From positions 1 through 64,000 of the forward strand of contig JAUZRZ010000026.1 of the NCBI GenBank assembly GCA_030949945.1: 64,000 nt of DNA. The letters run 5' to 3'. The notes beneath the pieces are model-generated. The model did not search any database. It saw only the letters and a program-made list of their open reading frames with translations, and was not told the origin of the DNA. The stretch is from Sulfurimonas sp. (GTDB lineage Bacteria > Campylobacterota > Campylobacteria > Campylobacterales > Sulfurimonadaceae). This document shows, in pieces, positions 17,131 through 26,629 of this stretch (position 1 is its first letter; each line of letters opens with the position of its first letter). The position numbers and the translations under genes are program-made.

Positions 17131-19311
17131 CTATGCTCGTCCTAAAGAAATTTTATTTCCCTTAAACTCTAAAATTTCTACAGAAATTTTTTCACCCTCA
17201 CTCAGTACATCACTTACTTTATCAACTCTTTGGTCCGATATTTTGGAGATATGAAGGAGTCCGTCAGTTCCATCGGGAAGTTCTATAAAAGCACCAAAAT
17301 CAACTATGCGTTTTACTGTACCTTCGTATTTTTCTCCAACTTCATATTTTACTTTAGCTGGCTTAGGTGTATTGATAATGTTTTCTATATGTCCACGAGC
17401 ACCGGCTACACCAGATTTATTTTTTCCTGTAATTTTAACTTTTCCATCTTTTTTATCAATATCAATAGCTACTTCAAACTTCTCTATCATCTCACGAATA
17501 GTCTTACCTGCTTGACCAATAATCTCACCAATAAAGCTAGGGTCAATGTGAAAGAAATCTACACTAGGTAAAACGCCATCATTAAACTCTATATTTTTCT
17601 CCGCTTCTATCATAATGTCAATAATATGTGAACGACCCTCTTTTGCCTGATAAAGAGCTTCTTTTAATATATCTAAAGAGATTCCACCAAGTTTAATATC
17701 CATCTGCATAGCAGTAATACCATCTTTAGAACCAGTTACTTTAAAGTCCATATCTCCATCATGATCTTCAAGACCCATAATATCTGAGAGGATAGCATAC
17801 TTGCCGCCCTCACTAACCATACCCATAGCAATTCCAGCAATAGTGTCACTTGTCTCTATGTCGGCAGCACGAAGTGCCATATAACCACCACATACTGTAG
17901 CCATAGAAGAAGAACCATTTGATTCTAGTATTTCAGATACTAAACGCACCGTTTGTCCATCTAAATCGACAACAGGAGATAAGGCACGTTTGGCTAAATT
18001 ACCATGACCGAGTTCTCTGCGTTTAGTTCCCATAACAGGAGATGCTTCACCTACTGAGAACCCAGGGAAATTATAGTGAACCATAAAGTTCTCATTTTGA
18101 GTACCGTTATCTGTTAATGACTCAAACATCTGTGCATCTTTTGGTCCACCCATTGTAAGAACAACAAGTGCCTGCGTTTGTCCACGAGTAAAAAGACATG
18201 AAGCATGAGCACTTGGAAGTACATTTGTATCTATAGTTATAGGACGTACTTCTGTTAAGGCACGCCCATCCGCACGTACATTTTCGTTAAGAATTTGTCT
18301 ACGAACCTGCTCTTTTTTCACTTTTTCAATCGCATCTTTAAGTTCAACTTCTTGTGCTACATCTGACCACTCAGTTTTGAGTGAAATAATCTTTTTACGA
18401 AGACTACGAAGTGCAGTTGAGCGTTCAGACTTTGCCATCAGGCTCACTGCATTTTTTATATCAGACATATGATTATCAACTACATAGGTCATCATCTCTT
18501 CATTTGAGATATGAGCTTTAAGATCAAGTGATACAACTTCTTTTTGAGAATTTGCAAATGCTGTTTCATATTTTGTATTTGCTAAGAAGAGTTCAGCTTG
18601 TGTTTTTTCAAAAACTTCTATAAGTTCATCTTCACTCATTGCATTTGAGATATGAGAAGTAAGTACTGCGCCACTCATTGTAGGATCAAGCATAGGATCT
18701 ATAATCATCTCAGAGACTTCAACTTTTTGGCTGCCAAAAGTTCTCATTTCTATCATAAGTAGATCATCTTTAGTACCGGAGAGATACAAGTCAAGTGTAG
18801 AGTTTTGAAGTTGTGAGAGTGTCGGGTTAATAACCAATTCTCCATCCACTTTAGCAGTACGAACAGCAGATACAGAAGTGTTTATATCTATATCAGAAGT
18901 AAAAAGAGCTGCTGAGGCTGCGTTTAATGCTAAAACTTGTAAATCAGACTCACTATCAGCTGAAAATACCATAATAGTAATCTGAGTTGGATGTCCAAAA
19001 CCTTTTGGAAATAGTGGTCTAAGACTTCTATCTACTATTCTTGATGTTAATGTCTCAAAATCACTTGGTTTTGTTTCGCGTTTAAAAAACCCACCAGGAA
19101 TTTTACCTGCAGCATAAGTTTTTTCTATATACTGAACAGTTAAAGGAAGAAAATCATCTTTAACTATCTCTGTTTCATCAATAACCACAGTAGCAAGAAT
19201 AACACTTTTACCAGACTTTACCCATGCTGCACCATTTGCTTGTTTTGCCACATCTCCAAAAGAGTAAGACTCTTCTCTATTTTCTAACTCTACACTTACA
19301 TCATATTTCAT
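17131..19311 (-). CDS. pnp: polyribonucleotide nucleotidyltransferase (PNPase)
   Basis: PNPase degrades RNA 3'-5' by phosphorolysis. The 726-residue protein has two RNase PH-like cores, the second with ANVLPSAHAS-type and GTKRRELGHGNLAKRAL segments, then a KH domain (IGEIIGQAGKTIREM) and a C-terminal S1 domain (GTVKRIVDFGAFIEL ... DGLLHISKIS). The domain set and length are complete. Its ATG overlaps the stop of the phosphoribosyltransferase-like gene by four bases. Confidence 0.97.
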   Translation of the reverse strand: MKYDVSVELENREESYSFGDVAKQANGAAWVKSGKSVILATVVIDETEIVKDDFLPLTVQYIEKTYAAGKIPGGFFKRETKPSDFETLTSRIVDRSLRPLFPKGFGHPTQITIMVFSADSESDLQVLALNAASAALFTSDIDINTSVSAVRTAKVDGELVINPTLSQLQNSTLDLYLSGTKDDLLMIEMRTFGSQKVEVSEMIIDPMLDPTMSGAVLTSHISNAMSEDELIEVFEKTQAELFLANTKYETAFANSQKEVVSLDLKAHISNEEMMTYVVDNHMSDIKNAVSLMAKSERSTALRSLRKKIISLKTEWSDVAQEVELKDAIEKVKKEQVRRQILNENVRADGRALTEVRPITIDTNVLPSAHASCLFTRGQTQALVVLTMGGPKDAQMFESLTDNGTQNENFMVHYNFPGFSVGEASPVMGTKRRELGHGNLAKRALSPVVDLDGQTVRLVSEILESNGSSSMATVCGGYMALRAADIETSDTIAGIAMGMVSEGGKYAILSDIMGLEDHDGDMDFKVTGSKDGITAMQMDIKLGGISLDILKEALYQAKEGRSHIIDIMIEAEKNIEFNDGVLPSVDFFHIDPSFIGEIIGQAGKTIREMIEKFEVAIDIDKKDGKVKITGKNKSGVAGARGHIENIINTPKPAKVKYEVGEKYEGTVKRIVDFGAFIELPDGTDGLLHISKISDQRVDKVSDVLSEGEKISVEILEFKGNKISLGRA

Positions 19312-19964
19312 TTCATTTCCTCTAAGATTTTTTCAATTTGTTCATCGTTCATTGGTTCTAAATGCTCATAATACAGAGCAGTTTCAACATAATCATCTAT
19401 GTCATGTAAAAAGAATATATCATCTACAAATGGTTCTAGTGTTTCAAGTACATCACTTGGTAGAACTGGAACTGCAATATAGACTGCTTTTGGAGCTTGT
19501 GCTAAAATAGTCTTTAAAGCTGTCATAAACTTACTACCACTCTCACTCCCATCATCTACTAACATAACAACTCTGTTTTTCATACTAGGAAAAGGTTTCC
19601 CTTTTCTGTACTGATAGATACGACTAAGAATATTTTCTTCGTGTTTTCTATGTGCTTCACCATAAATATAATCATACTGAATTTCAAAAGCACTTACAAG
19701 TGCTTCGTTAATAACTATCTCTTCCGTTTCTGAGACTCTTGCTATTTCACACTCTGGATTATTAGGTGCCATAATAGCTTCTAAAAAAAGAATCTCTAAG
19801 TTGTTTGGAAGCTTTCCCTTAATACCAGCAGCAACTTCTAAACCACCACGAGAGACAGCAACTATATCCCACTCTTCTTCTTTTAGTTTATTCATAGGTA
19901 TCACATCTAAAAGCTTAGTTGCTGCATCTTTTCGATCAACTATAATATTTTTATATGACTGCAT
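19308..19964 (-). CDS. phosphoribosyltransferase-like protein
   Basis: The 218-residue protein has a type I PRTase-like pattern: a hydrophobic strand and acidic pair followed by a Ser/Gly-rich loop (VVMLVDDGSESGSKFMTAL, about residues 133-151), and SRGGLEVA earlier. This resembles the COG1926-type group of predicted phosphoribosyltransferases. Substrate is unknown. Coupling to pnp (ATGA overlap) hints at nucleotide or RNA turnover, but that is inference. Confidence 0.8.
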   Translation of the reverse strand: MQSYKNIIVDRKDAATKLLDVIPMNKLKEEEWDIVAVSRGGLEVAAGIKGKLPNNLEILFLEAIMAPNNPECEIARVSETEEIVINEALVSAFEIQYDYIYGEAHRKHEENILSRIYQYRKGKPFPSMKNRVVMLVDDGSESGSKFMTALKTILAQAPKAVYIAVPVLPSDVLETLEPFVDDIFFLHDIDDYVETALYYEHLEPMNDEQIEKILEEMK

Positions 19965-19979
19965 AAAGAATTCCCCTGT

Positions 19980-22142
19980 TTAATTTGAGTTTGGCAACTG
20001 CATTGTAATATTTGAAGAGCCATTGTCTTTCATCAAAGGCTTTAACAAAATCGTGAAATAGATATAACGTTCATCTACGAATGACTCAACATTACTACTC
20101 AAGGTTGGTCGTCTATTTTCACTATATCGAATTCCAAAGTCCCAACACCTTTGTCTATACAAAAAACCTATCTCTTGTGATTTAGCAGTTTGACTAATAG
20201 CATCATAATTATAAAGAGCACTAAAAGAGTAATGATTATCGTAAGTATATCTAAGAGTTGATGTTATGTAACTTGTCAACCGTGGGGTTAGTGTTGTAGC
20301 AGGCACAAAAGTATCCTTGTAAAGATGTGATAATGCCAAATTGATACCAAATTTATTTAAGGATACTTGATTAAAAACTTTTGAAAAATTTGTTTCTTCA
20401 TAATTATAGAACATATTATTATAAAATGAGAGATAATCTGTCACTTGATAATTTAATTCATTTTCCAGTTCACCATAGCGATTACCAATATTTCCATACG
20501 AAATATTTTGTGCTAATCTATGGTAAAGTATCTCACTCCCTTTATCATCATAAATATACTCAATAAAATCTACCTGGGCTTCTTCTTTAATATCAGATAT
20601 ATTATAAAATTCACAACGAGCATCATTTTGATTTTGATTATTTGCACACAGCTCTTCATAGTCTGCATAATAACCATTACTTGACTGAGTTCCTGCCTTA
20701 TTATATGAAATAGATAAACCAATTACATGTGAAAAATCTTCATAGCCGCGAGTAAGTTGTGTTGAGATTGCGATTGTATGAAAATTTCGTAATATATATC
20801 CATTGTTATACTCACTGCTCACTGTTTGGTTTTGCTCCCCACCGCCAAAACTCGAATGTTGCATATATAAATTTGCTTTATAAGATATATTCATATACTC
20901 ATCAAATAGTGGTGTTTGCAAAGTTACAGGTAGATTAACATTTGTTTGTATTGCAGTTTTATTAATAATTCGAGTAAGGTTATTTGACTGAACATCTAAA
21001 TTATAAAGTAAATGGTCTTGAAAGAATGTATCAAGATAGTAGTGATACTGAAGAGTTGGCAGTTTTTGAATAGTGTCATCATTACTAACCTGTGTTAAAT
21101 CTTGGTAATATTTAAAATATCCTCCAAGATAGTGAGAGTCTGTATTGTAAAAAATATTTATTCTCGAGAGGACCTGTGTTGAAGTTGAGTTATTTCTTAC
21201 ATCATTTGATGCAAGATTTATATAATCAACATCATTCATTCTACTTACATCAGCATAAAGCCCTGACTGACCTTCGAAATCTGTACCTAGCCACTGATTT
21301 AAAAAATCATTATTGTCATACTTCATACTAAAACCATAATGTGAGTCATTTTGTAAATTATTTTGTTTAAAATATGACTCAGACTCTTTAAAATAACCTG
21401 TACTTACCTCTCCTCTCGAAGTAGCCGAGTCCACAAATCTAAAAGTTTGATAAATTCCTTGTCCTCTTTGTGTTCTTATCTGCGGCTTAAACTCCAAGTC
21501 CCACCAGTTACTAAGAGCAATATATATTGGTTGTTCATAATATACTCCCTCGTTTGATGAGTACCCAGCTGAAGGCATCAAAAGCCCTGATCTTCTTGTT
21601 GTATCTAAAGAAAATCCAAAATAAGGAATGTAAAAAATTGGAATATCTTCTATGTAGAGTCTAGCATTATAAAGATTCATCCATTTTGAGTCTGAGTTAT
21701 AATCAGATGATGAAAATTCAATTTTCCACAAGGGATTTATGGGGTTACAACCACTTAGTACACCACTCTTTACATCTAGTAATTTCTCTTTGGAAGTTCC
21801 ATTGTTTGCACTCATCCAGACACGTGTATTTTTATCTGACATATAAAAAGGTTTAAAAAATTTCTCTTTTTTAGCAATATTTAATTTAGCATATTTTCCT
21901 AGAACTTTATAAGATTTATCTTGATTCACACGTATATTATCAAATAGCTCTAGTTCACTACTGTTTCTATCATAAATTGCTCTATCTGCCGTAATAAAGT
22001 AGTTTTTATACACAACAGTAACACCACCTGTTGCTTTTACAATATTTCCCTCTGAAACCATAGTTGAGGCAAAAATTTCCACCTTGTCGCTTGCATAAAG
22101 AGTCACAAGCAGGGATAAAAAAACAACTACTGTTTTAAGCAT
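19980..22142 (-). CDS. lptD: LPS-assembly protein LptD
   Basis: LptD is the outer-membrane barrel that inserts lipopolysaccharide into the outer leaflet. The 720-residue protein has a signal peptide (MLKTVVVFLSLLVTLYAS), an N-terminal OstA/LptA-like jellyroll (VKATGGVTVVYKNYFITADR) and a long C-terminal barrel with alternating aromatic strands. Two cysteines, in VLSGCNPINP and YRQRCWDFG, could form the conserved disulfide. The start overlaps the RDD gene by eight bases. Confidence 0.92.
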   Translation of the reverse strand: MLKTVVVFLSLLVTLYASDKVEIFASTMVSEGNIVKATGGVTVVYKNYFITADRAIYDRNSSELELFDNIRVNQDKSYKVLGKYAKLNIAKKEKFFKPFYMSDKNTRVWMSANNGTSKEKLLDVKSGVLSGCNPINPLWKIEFSSSDYNSDSKWMNLYNARLYIEDIPIFYIPYFGFSLDTTRRSGLLMPSAGYSSNEGVYYEQPIYIALSNWWDLEFKPQIRTQRGQGIYQTFRFVDSATSRGEVSTGYFKESESYFKQNNLQNDSHYGFSMKYDNNDFLNQWLGTDFEGQSGLYADVSRMNDVDYINLASNDVRNNSTSTQVLSRINIFYNTDSHYLGGYFKYYQDLTQVSNDDTIQKLPTLQYHYYLDTFFQDHLLYNLDVQSNNLTRIINKTAIQTNVNLPVTLQTPLFDEYMNISYKANLYMQHSSFGGGEQNQTVSSEYNNGYILRNFHTIAISTQLTRGYEDFSHVIGLSISYNKAGTQSSNGYYADYEELCANNQNQNDARCEFYNISDIKEEAQVDFIEYIYDDKGSEILYHRLAQNISYGNIGNRYGELENELNYQVTDYLSFYNNMFYNYEETNFSKVFNQVSLNKFGINLALSHLYKDTFVPATTLTPRLTSYITSTLRYTYDNHYSFSALYNYDAISQTAKSQEIGFLYRQRCWDFGIRYSENRRPTLSSNVESFVDERYIYFTILLKPLMKDNGSSNITMQLPNSN

Positions 22143-22584
22143 TAACTACTAAAGTCTTAGCACTCAAATCATGCCAGGTTTGTCTCATTGGATTTAATAT
22201 ACCCCATAAGAATCCAAGGTACAAGAGCATCTCACTGATGACTCTGATAATAGCTCGATTTAGTGCTACTAAAACATTAGGATTATCCAGTGTTTTTGTA
22301 TCAATCACTCTTATTTTAAGAGCCAACTTACCTAAAGTCGCTCCATACTGCATAACAAAGAAGCTTTGATAAATTATTTTCATCATCATAAATTCTAAAA
22401 CAAAACTATTGGTAAGTATTATAATCTCCTCTGTAGTACCAGCTTGTACAAAGGAGTCCCATAAGGCTATAATAAGCAAAAAAGAGAGTAGCATCTCATC
22501 TATAAAAAATGCAAGTGCTCTTTTTTTATTGGTGGCTAAGGTAATCTCTTCATGATGGAGACGTTGTTCTAGTTCTTCATTCAA
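22135..22584 (-). CDS. RDD-family membrane protein
   Basis: The 149-residue protein has the RDD pattern: an N-terminal KKRALAFFIDE segment leading into the first membrane helix, a second helix, then GATLGKLALKIRVID and a third helix near the C-terminus. RDD proteins are small membrane proteins of unclear, perhaps transport-related, function. It lies between purD and lptD and overlaps lptD. Confidence 0.9.
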   Translation of the reverse strand: MNEELEQRLHHEEITLATNKKRALAFFIDEMLLSFLLIIALWDSFVQAGTTEEIIILTNSFVLEFMMMKIIYQSFFVMQYGATLGKLALKIRVIDTKTLDNPNVLVALNRAIIRVISEMLLYLGFLWGILNPMRQTWHDLSAKTLVVNA

Positions 22585-22595
22585 TATCTATAATC

Positions 22596-23861
22596 CTATA
22601 GGGCTTGATAAGCAATATCGGTACGAATTTTCTTACCAACAAAATGAACTTGTCCACATCTCATGTATGCTCTATCTCTTGCTTCTTGGATAGTATCACC
22701 CAATCCAACACAGACTAAAACTCGACCACCGCTTGCATACAAAACACCATCTTCTTTAGTTACACCCGCATATGAAATATGTGTATACTTTTCTATAATT
22801 TCATGATGCACTTCATCTTCTACAATTTCAGCAGGAAGTGAACTAGAATATGGATAGTTAGCAGATGCCATCACAACACCTACTGCATACTCAGATGAAA
22901 ACTCTACTTTTAGCTCCGAGAGCCTTTTTGTTGCAGCCTTATAAAACATCTCTGAAACTGATGATGTCATAAGAGGCATAAGTATTTCGCATTCAGGGTC
23001 TCCAAAACGAACATTAAACTCTAATGTAATAGGCTCACCATTAACTACCATAATACCTATAAATAGTACACCCTCAAAAGGTGCACCCTCTTTTTTCATT
23101 CCCTCTAAAGTTGGAACAATTACACGCTCCTTTACTTTTTCATAAAGGACATCATCTACTAATGGTGTTGGAGCATAAGCCCCCATTCCACCAGTATTTG
23201 GTCCAGTATCACCATCACCTATACGTTTGTGGTCTTGTGCAGCTTGGAGTAAAATATAATCATCTCCATCACAAATAGCAAACATACTCAGCTCAAAACC
23301 ATCTAAAAACTCTTCAACAATAACTTTTTTACCCGCATCGCCAAAACTTTTTCCACTTAACATCTCACCAATAGCTTTTTTTGCCTCGTCATGACTCGTA
23401 GCAATAATAACACCTTTACCACCACAAAGCCCATCTGCTTTTACAACTATAGGAGTATTTAAAGTATCTGTAAATTTATATAACTCTTCAATACTATCAG
23501 ACTCTATATATGCTGCTGTAGGAATATTGTACTTAGCTAAAAAGTTTTTCATATAGACCTTTGAGCCCTCAAGCTGTGCAGCCTTTGCAGATGGACCAAA
23601 AATTGTGAGGCCTTCTGCTTTAAAAATATCAACTATTCCATCCACTAAAGGAGCTTCTGGACCAACAATAGTTAGCTCAATTTCATTTTCCTTTGCAAAC
23701 ACAGCTAAATCTTTATAATCTTTTATATTGATATTAGTTCCGAGGTTCTCAGTCGCTCCATTTCCTGGTTGGAAAAACAGTTCATGCTCTTGTGTTTCAT
23801 TCTTAATTGCACGCCCTATTGAGTACTCACGTCCACCACTACCTAAAATCAAAATCTTCAT
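22596..23861 (-). CDS. purD: phosphoribosylamine-glycine ligase
   Basis: PurD joins glycine to phosphoribosylamine in purine synthesis. The 421-residue ATP-grasp protein shows LILGSGGREYSI at the N-terminus, the KADGLCGGKGVIIA loop, GPNTGGMGAYAPTP and EFNVRFGDPE. I start at ATG 23861, eight bases after GGAG, instead of the TTG at 23873. The gene begins just past the terminator of the 6S RNA, a synteny also known in Helicobacter. Confidence 0.97.
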   Translation of the reverse strand: MKILILGSGGREYSIGRAIKNETQEHELFFQPGNGATENLGTNINIKDYKDLAVFAKENEIELTIVGPEAPLVDGIVDIFKAEGLTIFGPSAKAAQLEGSKVYMKNFLAKYNIPTAAYIESDSIEELYKFTDTLNTPIVVKADGLCGGKGVIIATSHDEAKKAIGEMLSGKSFGDAGKKVIVEEFLDGFELSMFAICDGDDYILLQAAQDHKRIGDGDTGPNTGGMGAYAPTPLVDDVLYEKVKERVIVPTLEGMKKEGAPFEGVLFIGIMVVNGEPITLEFNVRFGDPECEILMPLMTSSVSEMFYKAATKRLSELKVEFSSEYAVGVVMASANYPYSSSLPAEIVEDEVHHEIIEKYTHISYAGVTKEDGVLYASGGRVLVCVGLGDTIQEARDRAYMRCGQVHFVGKKIRTDIAYQAL

Positions 23862-23882
23862 ATATTGCTCCAAAAATAAAAA

Positions 23883-23925
23883 AAAGTATTTATTAAAAAG
23901 ATAAAACCTTTTTAATAAATACTTT
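23883..23925 (-). terminator. intrinsic terminator of the 6S RNA gene
   Basis: A perfect 18-bp stem (23883-23900 with 23908-23925) and a 7-base loop are followed on the minus strand by a run of about nine U residues. It lies between the 3' end of the 6S RNA and the purD ribosome site, so readthrough would be needed for co-transcription with purD. Confidence 0.85.
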
Positions 23926-23935
23926 TATAGTAGAA

Positions 23936-24133
23936 AACCCGGATAGCCGTTTCGCATTTGGCTTGGTTCTAAAAGCCGAATTTGGGTGAAGAGAGAACTC
24001 TTTAACGGCGGCATCTTCTCGTATATGTTGCCATAACTCAAACGAAGACACTGACTCACAAAAGCTCTACTAGTTCACGATTTGAATATGTAGAACCCTC
24101 ATTAGTGCGATTACTCGTACCACCCAGATTATC
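23936..24133 (-). ncRNA. ssrS: 6S RNA
   Basis: This roughly 195-nt stretch has no ORF. It is preceded by a good sigma-70 -10 box and followed by a strong terminator. Its ends pair in a 12-bp terminal stem (24119-24130 with 23936-23947, including G-U pairs), with a further GGCTT/AAGCC hairpin in the 3' half, giving the long closed rod expected of 6S RNA. 6S RNA mimics an open promoter and binds sigma-70 RNA polymerase. From memory, Helicobacter pylori 6S RNA also lies in front of purD. A covariance-model match would settle it. Confidence 0.72.
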
Positions 24134-24141
24134 TATATATA

Positions 24142-24147
24142 ATTATA
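24142..24147 (-). promoter_or_regulatory. -10 box of the 6S RNA gene
   Basis: TATAAT in the context TTTTTGTATAATTA on the minus strand lies about 10 bases before the inferred 5' end of 6S RNA. A T-rich tract upstream replaces a clear -35 box, as is usual in Campylobacterota. Confidence 0.6.
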
Positions 24148-24201
24148 CAAAAATTTTACTTGATTTAGTTTTATATTTTGATGTTACGGATCATAAGAGG
24201 A

Positions 24202-24855
24202 TCAGTGATCAATACTTTCTAAACAACTTTTAATACTAGGCTCCTGAGCAATCAGAGTTTTAATCCCACTAGGAAGAGCTTTAGCAGTTGTCTTGCCAAT
24301 AACAACAACTTGTTTATCTGCTTTTAATTCGTGGTACTTTAAGAAACATTTTACACTCGAAGGTGATGTAAATATGAGCGTAGCTTTTGGTGGAATTTTA
24401 ACACTCTGTATACTTTGAGAACATTTACTCTCATACACTATGGCTTCATCAATGCTATATCCATTCGCTCTTGAGAACTCAGCAAAATTTGAAGCTACAA
24501 CTTTTGCTCTTAAGTAGAGCCACTTAGTCTCTTTTGGATAAGAAGAGATAATCTGTGACAAATCATCACCATAACCACCTCCAATCTCTAAAACCTTTGC
24601 TCCAATATCTTCAAAACTTTTAGCTGTTGCCTTGGAGATACAAACTCCTTGCAACTCCTGATAATCTTCTTTATCATAATAGCTTAATGCTTTTACCGCC
24701 TGTTTTGAAGTGACAATTATATAGTCATACTGAGTGAAGTTTATAGATGTTTGTAGAAAAGAGATTTCAAGTGGATTTACATGGATTGTATCAGGATAAG
24801 AAGAGGTGGAAAAAGGTAGGGTTTCATAAGAGAAGAGAAAAGTCTCTACTCCCAC
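24202..24855 (-). CDS. hemD: uroporphyrinogen-III synthase
   Basis: HemD closes the tetrapyrrole ring for heme and siroheme. The 217-residue protein is of low general conservation, but it has the HemD pattern of two alternating domains: [14 protein letters not shown] (about residues 46-59), [14 protein letters not shown] in the hinge and [16 protein letters not shown] followed by [12 protein letters not shown] near the end. It begins ten bases inside guaA. Confidence 0.9.
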   Translation of the reverse strand: MGVETFLFSYETLPFSTSSYPDTIHVNPLEISFLQTSINFTQYDYIIVTSKQAVKALSYYDKEDYQELQGVCISKATAKSFEDIGAKVLEIGGGYGDDLSQIISSYPKETKWLYLRAKVVASNFAEFSRANGYSIDEAIVYESKCSQSIQSVKIPPKATLIFTSPSSVKCFLKYHELKADKQVVVIGKTTAKALPSGIKTLIAQEPSIKSCLESIDH

Positions 24856-26386
24856 TCAATAGTTGCTGGTGGTTTAGAAGATATATCATAAACCACACGA
24901 TTAATACCATCTACTTCATTAATAATTCTTCTTGAAATTCTCTCAAGTAAGTCATGTGGAAGATGTGCAAATGTAGCAGTCATTCCATCAACTGCCTCAA
25001 CTACTCTTACACAAACAGTATTATCATAAGTACGATTATCACCCATAACACCAACACTTTTTACATTTAAGAGTACAGCAAATGCTTGCCATGTTTTTGC
25101 ATAGTATCCACTTGCTTTAAGCTCATCTAGTAAAATTACATCAGCTTCACGAAGTATTGTTAAATCAGGAACATTCACATCACCCATAATTCTAATAGCT
25201 AAACCAGGTCCAGGAAATGGATGACGGTTAATCATATCAGAAGGTAAGCCTAACTCTAAACCAATTTTACGAACCTCATCTTTAAAAAGTTCACGAAGAG
25301 GCTCTATAAGTTCAAAATCCATCCAATCAGGTAAACCACCCACATTATGATGAGACTTAATAACTTCTGATGGACCATTAACACTTATGGACTCAATAAC
25401 ATCAGGATAAAGTGTCCCTTGTGCTAAAAACTTAATCCCATCATGCTTTTTAGCCTCTTTTTCAAACTCTTCAATAAAAGTATGACCAATAATTTTACGC
25501 TTCTCTTCAGGATCACAGACACCCTCTAGCTTACCAAGAAAATTATCTACGGCATCAACTGTAACGAGTGGTGCTTTTAGATTTATCTTGAAAACTTCTT
25601 GTACCTGCTCTCTTTCACCTTTTCTCAAAAGTCCATTATCAACAAAAACAGGAATAAGCTGATCACCAATAGCTTCATAAAGCATCGCAGCAACAACAGA
25701 GCTATCAACACCACCGCTTAGTCCACAAAGAACTTTACCAGTTCCTACTTTCTCACGAATCATTTTAATCTGCTCTTTTAAAAAGTGTTCCATTTTCCAC
25801 TTCTCTGTAACGCCACAAATATTTCTTGCAAAATTACGAAGCATGAGATAACCCTCTTCTGAGTGTTGTACTTCTGGATGAAACTGCATTGCATAGACAC
25901 GTTTTTCTTCATTGGCAATTGCCGCATAAGGAGAGTTAGCAGATGTAGCAATAGGATGTGAAACCTTCAGGAAGGACATCTACTTTATCAGAGTGAGACA
26001 TCCAAACTATTCTTCCATCATCACAATCTGCTAAAAGTGCAGATGCAGTTTCAAGTTTTAACTCAGCTTTACCGTACTCATGATGGTTAGAACGAATAAC
26101 ACTGCCACCAAAATCAACAGCTATTCGCTGCATACCATAACAGATACCAAGAACTGGTATCCCCATAGAGTAAACACCTTTATCAACCTCATAAGCATCT
26201 TCATTATAAACAGAAGATGGACCACCACTAAGGATAATACCCTGAGGGTTTTTACTTTTAATCTCTTCTACTGAAGTATGGTAAGGTAAGAATTTCACAG
26301 TAAACTTTATCTTCACGAAGACGACGAGCTATAAGTTGAGTGTATTGAGAACCGAAATCTAAAACGATGATGCTAACATTTTTCAT
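24846..26386 (-). CDS. guaA: GMP synthase (glutamine-hydrolysing), with two 1-base insertions
   Basis: GuaA aminates XMP to GMP. The ATG at 26386 gives [20 protein letters not shown]. The glutaminase domain carries the nucleophile in VLGICYGMQ and the later [11 protein letters not shown], and the synthetase domain has the PP-loop [14 protein letters not shown]. Extra bases near 26300 (before LPYHTSVEE) and near 25955 (at [12 protein letters not shown]) split the frame. Corrected length is about 512 residues, as expected. Both breaks leave clean flanking protein, so sequencing error is likely. Confidence 0.95.
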
Positions 26387-26510
26387 ATAAATGCCTTTTT
26401 TAAAATAATTATTTAATTATGAAAGAATACTATAATAAAGATTAATGTTTGATTTAGGAAAGAAAAGAATACCCCCATAAATGGAGATATTTAAAACTAT
26501 TTAATGACTA

Positions 26511-26629
26511 ACTGACATTACGGACTTTTCTTAAAAAAGCCCCTTTTTTATAGCTTTAGGGGGTTGTAGGGACAGTAATGTCCCTGCGACTATAAGGGGC
26601 TTCTGCTCCTTATAGTCCGTAACATCAGT
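26511..26629. repeat. palindromic dispersed repeat, copy B
   Basis: This is the most complete copy. Its ends are near-perfect inverted repeats, ACTGACATTACGGA and (reversed) ACTGATGTTACGGA, 12 of 14 matching. Inside are AGGGAC-AGTAAT-GTCCCT (26568-26585) and a long stem CTATAAGGGGC/GCTCCTTATAG. It lies between nhaD and guaA, both minus-strand, and its end provides the nhaD stop codon. The rest of the 238-base gap (26387-26510) is AT-rich with no gene seen. Confidence 0.8.
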
